The notes below the pieces were generated by a model. That model searched no databases, had not been told where the DNA came from, and saw only the letters and a program-made list of their open reading frames with translations. Source: Verrucomicrobiota bacterium (GTDB taxonomy: Bacteria > Verrucomicrobiota > Verrucomicrobiia > Chthoniobacterales > UBA10450). From it: a DNA stretch of 7,146 nucleotides. The DNA lies in contig QHRI01000012.1 in NCBI GenBank assembly GCA_003221375.1, positions 1 to 7,146 on the forward strand. The letters are read 5' to 3'. Positions 1 to 6,276 of the stretch are shown piece by piece. Positions within the stretch are counted from its first letter, which is position 1. Each line of letters begins with the position of its first letter. Both the position numbers and the translations under genes were made by a program.

Positions 1-1
1 C

Positions 2-697
2 GCGCACTGGGACCATCTCGGACGTCACCCCGAATTACAAGGTGACCAGATTTTTAATGGCGCGATCGACAACGCGTCCGGTGTCGCCTCTGTGATTGAA
101 CTCGCGGCCGCATTCACCAAATTGAATCCGCCGCCGAAACGGTCGGTGTTGTTCATGGCAACGACCGCTGAAGAAGCAGGATTGCTCGGCGCCAAATTTT
201 ACGCGTTGCATCCGCTTTATCCGCTGGATAAAACGCTGGCTGATATCAATATCGACACCGTGAATCCGTGGGGGAAAACCCACGACATCGAAGACCTTAG
301 TAACAACAATTCGACGCTCGACGACTTCTTAGGTGCAGCCGCGACACGCAACGCTCGAGAGATGAAACCTAATAGTCAGCCCGAGAAAGGCAGCTTTTAC
401 CGCGCCGATCATTTCGAATTTTCCAAACGCGGCGTGCCTTCGCTCTACACGGGTGGCGGCACGGATTTCATCGGGAAACCTGCAAATTTCGGCCAGCAAA
501 AGAAAGATGATTACACCGCGCATCATTATCATCAGGTCTCGGACGAGGTTGACCCAAACTGGGATCTTTCCGGTGCGGTGCAGGATATCGATCTCTTATT
601 CGAGGTCGGCTATCAAGTAGCAAACGGCAATAAATTTCCCGAGTGGAAACCTGGAAGCGAGTTTAAGGCGAAGCGAGACGCGATGTTAAAGAAGTAA
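2..697 (+). CDS. M28-family zinc metallopeptidase, C-terminal part (5' end outside window)
   Basis: The frame is open from the left edge, so this is a 231-residue C-terminal fragment. The GTG at 92 is an internal codon, not the start, because the catalytic motifs begin upstream of it. All five expected M28 di-zinc ligands are visible: His2 in HWDHLG (Asp4 beside it), bridging Asp23 in DNASG, Glu58 in the AEE motif (Glu57 as general base), Asp85 in NIDT, and His177 in YHQVSDE. The segment FYRADHFEF followed by KRGVPSLY is also typical of the family. Family members hydrolyse N-terminal peptide bonds and are usually exported, often with a PA domain inserted before the catalytic half; any signal peptide or PA domain would lie off the window. 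The fragment ends in a Lys-rich tail with TAA at 695-697, and I see no T-rich terminator after it. Substrate specificity cannot be read from the sequence. The family call is firm; aminopeptidase activity is inferred. Confidence 0.95.
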   Translation, partial: AHWDHLGRHPELQGDQIFNGAIDNASGVASVIELAAAFTKLNPPPKRSVLFMATTAEEAGLLGAKFYALHPLYPLDKTLADINIDTVNPWGKTHDIEDLSNNNSTLDDFLGAAATRNAREMKPNSQPEKGSFYRADHFEFSKRGVPSLYTGGGTDFIGKPANFGQQKKDDYTAHHYHQVSDEVDPNWDLSGAVQDIDLLFEVGYQVANGNKFPEWKPGSEFKAKRDAMLKK

Positions 698-778
698 TGT
701 TACGACCACTGTGAGAACTGGGTTGCATTGGAGCACATCTGATGGTTGAGTCGGGACTCGCGAATTCTGAAAACCTGA

Positions 779-883
779 ATGGGCTCACTTAAGAAAAGAC
801 GCAAAGCGAAAATTGCCAAGCACAAGCGCCGCAAACGCATGAAGGCGAATCGGCACAAGAAACGTCTGCGCTACAAAGCGTAG
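779..883 (+). CDS. COX24/AURKAIP1-domain small ribosomal protein (bS22/mS38-like)
   Basis: This 34-residue product has 11 Lys, 8 Arg and 2 His. It begins MGSLKKRRKAK and contains KHKRRKR and NRHKKR, the signature of the COX24/AURKAIP1 C-terminal domain (mitochondrial mS38, and bS22 of actinobacterial ribosomes). Such peptides are thought to sit in the small subunit near the decoding region and bind rRNA through their basic side chains. The start is well fixed: an in-frame TGA at 776-778 directly abuts the ATG, and a later start at Met21 would lose most of the motif. No convincing Shine-Dalgarno sequence precedes it. It lies 81 bases after the peptidase gene on the same strand. That gap contains only a weak GAGT/ACTC hairpin (748-759) and no T-run. 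The domain call rests on motif recognition; a ribosomal role in this organism is inferred from the family. Confidence 0.88.
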   Translation: MGSLKKRRKAKIAKHKRRKRMKANRHKKRLRYKA

Positions 884-892
884 CGTTGGCTC

Positions 893-953
893 ATGCCTTA
901 AAAGGGCATCCCGAACGAAGTGAGGGACCTCCGCCTGCGAAGGTGACAGTCAC
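893..953. repeat. Intergenic hairpin cluster resembling a dispersed REP-like repeat
   Basis: The 177-base gap 884-1060 has no credible gene, but three hairpins are packed at its left end. The first pairs 893-899 with 903-909, with one G-U pair and a three-base loop. The second pairs TCCC (909-912) with GGGA (924-927); inside it are two tandem G-A mismatches and an AC/GT pair closing a GAA loop. The third is the near-palindrome GTGAC-A-GTCAC (943-953). A core of the form TCCCGA-ACGAAGT-GAGGGA resembles short dispersed intergenic repeats I recall from many environmental bacterial genomes. Only one copy is visible in this window, so repeat status is inferred. No T-tract follows, so a strong intrinsic terminator is unlikely. 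The rest of the gap, 954-1026, shows nothing I can name. Confidence 0.4.
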
Positions 954-1026
954 ACTTGGCACACATCGTGATCAAACACTCTGTGAGAGGTTTCTCGCTC
1001 CAGTCGAGATGATAATGCCGGGCTGT

Positions 1027-1055
1027 TTGCCGAACACAGCGTAAAAAGATAACAT
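1027..1055 (+). promoter_or_regulatory. Possible sigma70-type promoter before the TPR/AI-2E operon
   Basis: TTGCCG (1027-1032) and TAACAT (1050-1055) are separated by 17 bases and partly match -35 and -10 consensus hexamers. They lie in an A/T-richer patch just before the first operon gene. Transcription from this -10 would begin at about the ATG at 1061, giving a leaderless or nearly leaderless message. That could explain why the only SD-like bases, AAGG at 1057-1060, touch the start codon. Matches this weak occur often by chance, and the promoter may lie further upstream. Confidence 0.2.
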
Positions 1056-1060
1056 TAAGG

Positions 1061-2884
1061 ATGACCGAGCGAAGGAAACGAAGCGTTTCACTGCGCCGGT
1101 GTTTTTTCCTCACGCTGGCCTTTCTCGTTACCGCGAGCGTAGTGGTTGGTCGAACGCCGAAATCTTCACCGACACCAACAAAGAAGACCGGTCACCAGGA
1201 CGATTCGCTCTATTCCAAACCAGCTGCCGATCTGGCACTACGTTCGGATGGCGCGCATAAGGCAGATGCGCTAACGCATTTCGTCGAGGGAATGTCTCTC
1301 GAAGAAAATGGCGAGATGGATCGCGCGCTGGAGGCATATCGCAAAGTGTTGAATGTAGATCCTGGCCAAGCGCAACTTGCGTCGCGCGTGGCCGCTTTGC
1401 TGATAGAGCAGGACGATTTTCCACAGGCGATTGACGTGTTGAAAGACGCAATCAAGGCAAATCCGAAGGATGACGCCCCGTATCAACAGCTCTCTTTCAT
1501 TTATGCGAAGTACCTCAAGAAAACCGATCAGGCTATCGACTATGCGAACCGGGCCATCACTCTGAATCCTGGGGACATCGAAGGTTACCAGCGTCTTGTC
1601 GAAATCGAAGTTGCCGGCGGACAAGAGAAGAAGGCGCTCGAAGTTCTGGATCGGGCCGCAAAGATCCGCAGCAACGACGCCAACTTTTGGATGCGGCTCG
1701 GCAAACTTTACGTGGCGATCCTTTTCAAGTCCGATTCACAGCCCAAACCCGACGAACTCAAAAGGACCAACGAAATTTTCAAGAAGGCAGCCGAACACGC
1801 GGGCGATGACCCTGCGGTCCTGAAGGATGTCGCTGACTACTATGCAGCCTCCCAGCAATTGAAAGAGGCGATTCCGCTTTATTTGCACGTTCTTGAACTG
1901 CAACCGGACGACGCAAACGCCCGAGAGAAACTAGCGACTGGTTTCATCCTGACGAATCAACGGGGCAAAGCAGTTGAGATGCTCGAGCAAATCATCAAAG
2001 AGCACCCTGAAAAGTATCAGCCCTATGATTTACTGGCACAGGTGCTGGATGATGAAGCGCGATCGCTCCAGCGCGCCAGGAAAGTCGACGAAGCAAAGGC
2101 GATTTTTGCGAAAGTAGCAGCGAATTACGAGCAAAGCCTCCTGATTAATCCAAATCACGTGGGCACATATTTGCGTCTGGCAGAACTGATGCTTGGACCT
2201 TTAAAAGATGCCGATCGGGCTGTCGGATTGCTGACTGAAGCCCGGCGCCGATTCCTGGGCGCTCCAGAGATCGTTTACTATCTGGCCATTGCCCAGAGCG
2301 AGGCGAAACAGACTCAGCAGGCGGTAGCGACTTTTGAGGAAGCATTGCACGAAGCGCAACTCGACCAGGACAACGACATCGTAAACGCCAGGTTCTATTT
2401 CAACTATGGCGCGACGGCAGAGCAGGCTGGTCTGTACGAAAAAGCTGCTGATCTTCTTCGCAAATCAATCGCGCTCGATCCAGCGAACTCGGCCGAGGCC
2501 TGCAATTATCTCGGCTACATGTGGGCCGATCACAACATGAACCTGGACGAAGCCGAAACGATGATTAAACGCGCCCTCGAGATGGAACCAAATAATGCTT
2601 CCTACCTTGACAGCTTCGGCTGGGTAGAATTCCGAAAAGGCAAATTTGATCTCGCTTTGAGCAACCTGCTCAACGCTGCAAAAACCGTCGACCACGATGA
2701 TCCGGTTATCTTTGAGCACATTGGGGACGCCTATTTCAAATTGAATCGCATCTCTGAAGCGCTGGAATCCTGGCAAAAAGCGCTGGCACTCGATCCAAAA
2801 AATAAGAATCTGGCGAACAAGATCGAAAGAAACAAGGCGCCGGTTGGAAACGGTCCACCAACGAAAACAAATCCAACCGAGTAA
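1061..2884 (+). CDS. Exported tetratricopeptide-repeat protein
   Basis: The 607-residue product begins with a basic n-region (TERRKRSVSLRR) and a hydrophobic core at about 14-29, which read as a signal peptide or N-terminal anchor. There is no lipobox cysteine. A Ser/Thr/Pro linker (about 31-42) follows. From about 70 to 580 the protein is a chain of helical TPR units. The clearest are 70-103, 104-137, 138-171, 252-284, 285-318, 443-476, 477-511, 512-547 and 548-581, several ending in the usual Asn/Asp-Pro turn (NPKD, NPGD, QPDD, DPAN, EPNN, DPKN). The tail from 592 is polar and Pro-rich. TPR arrays are protein-binding scaffolds; no catalytic domain is visible. The ATG at 1061 keeps the whole signal sequence. 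The gene is first in a likely operon, 18 bases before the AI-2E-type gene and in the same reading frame. An envelope assembly or secretion scaffold is plausible, but the partner is unknown. Confidence 0.93.
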   Translation: MTERRKRSVSLRRCFFLTLAFLVTASVVVGRTPKSSPTPTKKTGHQDDSLYSKPAADLALRSDGAHKADALTHFVEGMSLEENGEMDRALEAYRKVLNVDPGQAQLASRVAALLIEQDDFPQAIDVLKDAIKANPKDDAPYQQLSFIYAKYLKKTDQAIDYANRAITLNPGDIEGYQRLVEIEVAGGQEKKALEVLDRAAKIRSNDANFWMRLGKLYVAILFKSDSQPKPDELKRTNEIFKKAAEHAGDDPAVLKDVADYYAASQQLKEAIPLYLHVLELQPDDANAREKLATGFILTNQRGKAVEMLEQIIKEHPEKYQPYDLLAQVLDDEARSLQRARKVDEAKAIFAKVAANYEQSLLINPNHVGTYLRLAELMLGPLKDADRAVGLLTEARRRFLGAPEIVYYLAIAQSEAKQTQQAVATFEEALHEAQLDQDNDIVNARFYFNYGATAEQAGLYEKAADLLRKSIALDPANSAEACNYLGYMWADHNMNLDEAETMIKRALEMEPNNASYLDSFGWVEFRKGKFDLALSNLLNAAKTVDHDDPVIFEHIGDAYFKLNRISEALESWQKALALDPKNKNLANKIERNKAPVGNGPPTKTNPTE

Positions 2885-2902
2885 CCCGCGGCGTTCTCCG
2901 CA

Positions 2903-4273
2903 ATGAATATGAGCGACTATCCCACACCGTGGCAGCGCAAGACGATGTGGGCGGCGCTCACGGGCTTCTGTGTGGTTCTTCTGATCGTGATTATCGGCGC
3001 GGTAATTTGGGTCAGCGCCAATATCATTAGTTTCCTCCAACCGATCCTAATCCCGGTGGCCATCGCGGTGATTTTGACTTATCTGCTGGACCCGCTGGTG
3101 ACAAAAATGTCTCGTGGGACGCTCAGTCGCACAAAGGCGGTGGCTCTTCTTTTCGCCATCGCCTTTTTTGCTCTCGGTGGATTGGCAGCCTGGCTCGTAC
3201 CGACCATCTCGATACAAAGCGCGAATTTCGCGAGGCAAGTACCCGCTTATACCGAGCGGGCCCGCGACTACATAGTGGACGTGATCTATCGATTCGATCA
3301 AACCTTCGGATTCCTCGGCGGTAGCCGCGCGAAGTCCGCCTCAACAAGTCTTACCAACTGGCTCATCGGACCGACGTCCTCTGCTACTCCTCACTCGCAA
3401 CCGAGTGTTTCTCCCACTCCAAAATTATCTGACACTACGCCTGTACCTGAAACCATCGCGCCGAGCCCGCCAAAGCTGACCACCGCCGAACGCCAGCGCA
3501 TTCAGGCGTACGTGGAAAAACAGATGCCTAATTTGCAGCAAGCGCTCCCGACGTTGATGGAAAAATTCTGGGATATTCTCAAGAAAAGCATCGGCGGCTT
3601 TCTTGGCATCACAGGCTTCTTGCTCAGTCTTATCCTGGTGCCGATCTATCTATTCTTTCTACTAAACGAGAAGCCGCGAATCCAAGCGCATTGGAGGGAA
3701 TATTTGCCTTTGCGCGCGTCGCCTTTCCGGGACGAAGTCGCCGAGCTCTTGTCGGAAATCAATAGTTACGTCACCGCCTATTTTCGAGGACAACTGCTGG
3801 TATGCCTGGTTGACGGTATTTTAATTGGAAGTGCGCTGGCGATTGTCGGTCTTAATTTTGCGCCCATTATTGGTGCGCTCGTCGTTGTGCTAACAATGGT
3901 TCCATACATTGGGATCATCATTTGCTGGATACCAGCCGTTCTCATTGCAGCTTTTCAATGGGGCGACTGGACACATCCCCTCATTGTGACAGCCATCTTC
4001 ATTTTAATACAAAACCTGGAGGGTATATTCTACGCCCCGCGAATCGTCGGGAATTACGTTGGTTTGCATCCGATGACAGTAATTGTGTCGATCTTTGTCT
4101 GGGGTTTGATCATTGGCGGGGTAATCGGTCCCCTGCTTGCCGTACCGCTTACGGCCACCGTGAAAGTATTGCTGGCGCGATATGTTTGGGGCCGGCGTTT
4201 GAGGGAAAAAATCGAGGACTCGGTTAAGTCAATTCCTGTAGTTGAAGAGCCAGAGGTAGTCACTCGGCCTTAG
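2903..4273 (+). CDS. AI-2E/PerM-family membrane transporter with Ser/Thr/Pro-rich insertion
   Basis: This 456-residue protein has the AI-2E transporter architecture. Three N-terminal hydrophobic segments (about 16-38, 42-63, 77-101) are followed by a long hydrophilic loop (102-230). Further helices lie at about 231-254, 296-316, 319-352 (two segments), 361-378 and 391-425. The conserved C-terminal half is clear: RGQLLVCLVDGILIG, then PIIGALVVVLTMVPYIG, NLEGIFYAPRIVG, GLHPMTVIVSIFVWG, and GGVIGPLLAVPLTA. The family includes TqsA (autoinducer-2 export) and other permeases, some tied to Na+/H+ exchange; the real substrate here is unknown. The loop holds an unusual Ser/Thr/Pro-rich stretch at about 156-193, absent from typical members as I know them. 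Three helices before the loop would place it in the periplasm if the N-terminus is cytoplasmic. ATG at 2903 is preferred, with ATG at 2909 possible; neither has a clear SD. It is 18 bases after the first TPR gene and 64 before the second. Confidence 0.95.
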   Translation: MNMSDYPTPWQRKTMWAALTGFCVVLLIVIIGAVIWVSANIISFLQPILIPVAIAVILTYLLDPLVTKMSRGTLSRTKAVALLFAIAFFALGGLAAWLVPTISIQSANFARQVPAYTERARDYIVDVIYRFDQTFGFLGGSRAKSASTSLTNWLIGPTSSATPHSQPSVSPTPKLSDTTPVPETIAPSPPKLTTAERQRIQAYVEKQMPNLQQALPTLMEKFWDILKKSIGGFLGITGFLLSLILVPIYLFFLLNEKPRIQAHWREYLPLRASPFRDEVAELLSEINSYVTAYFRGQLLVCLVDGILIGSALAIVGLNFAPIIGALVVVLTMVPYIGIIICWIPAVLIAAFQWGDWTHPLIVTAIFILIQNLEGIFYAPRIVGNYVGLHPMTVIVSIFVWGLIIGGVIGPLLAVPLTATVKVLLARYVWGRRLREKIEDSVKSIPVVEEPEVVTRP

Positions 4274-4295
4274 CTTCGGTAGTCAGCACAGATGT

Positions 4296-4306
4296 GAGGG
4301 GAAGGA
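4296..4306 (+). promoter_or_regulatory. Purine-rich SD-like tract upstream of the second TPR gene
   Basis: GAGGGGAAGGA is the best ribosome-binding-like sequence in the window, but it lies about 31 bases before the ATG at 4338, too far for direct use. A TTG at 4316 sits nine bases after AAGGA and would open a 19-codon frame overlapping the start of the TPR gene, so a coupled leader peptide is conceivable. No in-frame ATG, GTG or TTG exists between 4273 and 4338 that would lengthen the TPR protein. The tract may equally be a chance sequence. Confidence 0.2.
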
Positions 4307-4337
4307 ACAAGCAGATTGTTGCGCCTCGAAAGACAAC

Positions 4338-6197
4338 ATGAAAATCGCGGAGCGAACCGAAGAGGCAGGATATAGAAAAATTCGCCAGTCACTCTTTGGC
4401 CTGGAGTCTTTCTTTCAACGACAGCTCTGGCCGGCTCGTCTCGGTCTTGTAGCCGCTGGATTGGCAATTGCTATTCTGTTGGGCGCGCTTTTTTTCAAGT
4501 CCGGTTTACAACTGTATGAGAACTGGCACCGAACCCAGTTGTTACATCGAGCCACTTCGATGCTACAGCAGGGACGATTCAGTGAAGCAACCCAGACCGC
4601 ACGAGAACTCCTTGCGCAACATCCCGATTCTCTGCCGACCCTGTACATATTGGCGGAAGCAGCGGAGAAACAGAATCTCGAAGAGACGATCTCATGGCGC
4701 GAACAAATTGCGCGATTGAGCCCAAACGATCCGGACAGTCAGCTTAATCTCGTTTCCGCGGCATTGCGTTTTGGAAAACTTGATCTGGCGCGAAAAGCGC
4801 TCGATCAGGTTTCTTCAAAGGACCGTGACAGGGCTGCCTTTCATGTTGTTGCCGGCTGGTTGGCTTCTGCGGAAGGAAACTTTGCCGAACAAGAGGAACA
4901 ATTCGCCGCGGCCGTACAAAAAGAACCAACGAATGAACTCTACCAGTTCAATCTCGCGGCGCTGCAAATTCACTCCGCTAATGCGCAAAAGACTGCAAAA
5001 GCCCGCGAAGATCTCGAACGGCTCAGCAAGGTCGCTCCGTATCGGACCGGCGCGCTGCGCGCGTTGCTTAATGATGCTGTAGCACGCAATGACCTCTCCG
5101 CGGCGGATAACTTCGCGCAACAGCTCCAGATGTCGCAGGAGGTCACCTTCGGCGATTATCTTCTCTGCCTGAATTTTTATCGGAAGCTCAACGACAAAAA
5201 ATTCCACATGTTGCTGGAACGAGTAAAACCGTTTGCCGCAAAGAATCCATCCGATCTTGCATCGCTAATGGAATGGATGAACCAAAATGGACTCGCTGGA
5301 GAGGCCGTTAAGTGGATCGAGAAGCTTCCTGCAGAGAAACTGACTATTCCGCCCGCTTCTGTTGTGGTAGCTGACGCGTACGCGAACGCAAAAAATTGGA
5401 CGCGTTTGAAACGATGGACCCGCAAGGGCATGTGGGGCGAATCCGATTACCTGCGGCTTGCATATCAGGCAATTGCCGTGCGCGAATCATCCCGCGACGC
5501 CGGGACTCCGGATGAATTTGGTAAGCTCTGGCGCGCCGCAGAACAATCGACAAACGACCAGCCCGAGCGCGAACTTGTCCTCGCGCGTCTGGCTTCGAAA
5601 TGGACTCTGGAGAAACAGTCCGAACAACTGTGGCTACGCGTCGCGGAAGATCCGCCCCTGCGGCGTGAAGCACTGGACGCGCTTCGCCGACTCTATCGCG
5701 CAGAGAATAACACCGGGAAACTTTACGACATTCTTCAGCGGCTTCACGAAACTTCTCCCAGTGAGGCGCCGATCACTGCGGATCTCGCGCGGCTCGGTCT
5801 CAATCTCGACCGGAACATCGAACGCTCGCATGATCTCGCCAAAGAAGCGCATGACCGAGCGCCGAACGAACTTAATTGCGCCGTGACTTATGCGTTTTCG
5901 CTCTATCGCTTTGGCCGAAACGCGGACGCCCTTGCGATTATTCAAAGCTTGCCAGCCGACCAATTGCGAGATCCGCACGCAGCCGTTTACGCGGCGCTAT
6001 TGCTGGCCGACGCAAGTCAAATCGACGCAGCAAGGAATTACGTCGCTGCTGCGGACGACGACACTTATCCGGAAGAAAAAAAAGCTCTCGACGAAGCGAA
6101 AACGAAAATCGCCAACTCATCCGCAACGCCGTCGCCAGCAGTTTCACCGCTTCCCGCCCAACAGAGCCCGACACCAGCGTCGACACCATTACTGTAG
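4338..6197 (+). CDS. Membrane-anchored tetratricopeptide-repeat protein
   Basis: The 619-residue product has a basic N-terminal segment of about 33 residues and one strong hydrophobic helix (about 34-53, RLGLVAAGLAIAILLGALFF). The rest is soluble and helical. The positive charges before the helix suggest N-in, C-out topology, placing the bulk of the protein in the periplasm. Degenerate TPR-like helical pairs run from about 66 to 575. The best are 66-98 (ATSMLQQGRFSEATQTARELL), 166-198 (VVAGWLASAEGNFAEQEEQF) and 511-540 (CAVTYAFSLYRFGRNADAL). The C-terminal 26 residues are Ser/Thr/Pro/Ala-rich (SSATPSPAVSPLP, then SPTPASTP). No enzymatic motif is seen. It is probably the last gene of the operon with the AI-2E-type permease, 64 bases downstream of it. 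ATG 4338 is the first possible start in frame. Its TAG stop lies in the left arm of the inverted repeat at 6190-6276, so the last residues may derive from that element. A scaffold role is inferred; the partner is unknown. Confidence 0.9.
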   Translation: MKIAERTEEAGYRKIRQSLFGLESFFQRQLWPARLGLVAAGLAIAILLGALFFKSGLQLYENWHRTQLLHRATSMLQQGRFSEATQTARELLAQHPDSLPTLYILAEAAEKQNLEETISWREQIARLSPNDPDSQLNLVSAALRFGKLDLARKALDQVSSKDRDRAAFHVVAGWLASAEGNFAEQEEQFAAAVQKEPTNELYQFNLAALQIHSANAQKTAKAREDLERLSKVAPYRTGALRALLNDAVARNDLSAADNFAQQLQMSQEVTFGDYLLCLNFYRKLNDKKFHMLLERVKPFAAKNPSDLASLMEWMNQNGLAGEAVKWIEKLPAEKLTIPPASVVVADAYANAKNWTRLKRWTRKGMWGESDYLRLAYQAIAVRESSRDAGTPDEFGKLWRAAEQSTNDQPERELVLARLASKWTLEKQSEQLWLRVAEDPPLRREALDALRRLYRAENNTGKLYDILQRLHETSPSEAPITADLARLGLNLDRNIERSHDLAKEAHDRAPNELNCAVTYAFSLYRFGRNADALAIIQSLPADQLRDPHAAVYAALLLADASQIDAARNYVAAADDDTYPEEKKALDEAKTKIANSSATPSPAVSPLPAQQSPTPASTPLL

Positions 6198-6276
6198 CCG
6201 CTTTGCTGTGCTAAGCGCGAAACTGGCGTAGTTACAATGCGCGCGCCGCGCGTCTCACAGAGACACGGCTACAGTA
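6190..6276. repeat. Imperfect inverted repeat with internal hairpins between convergent genes
   Basis: The outer arms are TACTGTAGCCG (6190-6200) and CGGCTACAGTA (6266-6276), a perfect 11-bp inverted repeat. Two more pairs (6187-6188 with 6278-6279) follow after one mismatch. Three internal stems can form: CGCTT/AAGCG (6199-6203 with 6213-6217, sharing two bases with the outer arm), GCGCG/CGCGC (6239-6243 with 6247-6251, loop CGC), and GTCTC/GAGAC (6252-6256 with 6260-6264, loop ACA). The whole could fold like a small cloverleaf on either strand. The left arm contains the TAG stop of the plus-strand TPR gene (6195-6197), and the right arm contains the TAG stop of the minus-strand gene (6269-6271). 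There is no T-run, so a standard rho-independent terminator is not indicated, although a bidirectional transcription block is possible. It resembles a REP or MITE-like intergenic element, but only one copy is visible here. Confidence 0.6.

Noticed and set aside
748..759. GAGT-CGGG-ACTC hairpin after the peptidase gene as a terminator
   Set aside because: The stem is only four base pairs and no T-run follows.
898..1113. Minus-strand open frame of 71 codons overlapping the first TPR gene start
   Set aside because: It runs through the hairpin cluster and into a well-supported gene on the other strand, and its Arg/Cys/His-rich product matches no family I know.
2465..3040. Long minus-strand frame of 191 codons across the TPR/permease junction
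   Set aside because: It is antisense to two clear coding regions, with the composition expected of a shadow frame and no recognisable motif.
2903..4273. Permease as a quorum-sensing autoinducer-2 exporter
   Set aside because: The family name comes from TqsA, but most members have other or unknown roles, and no lux or lsr genes are nearby.
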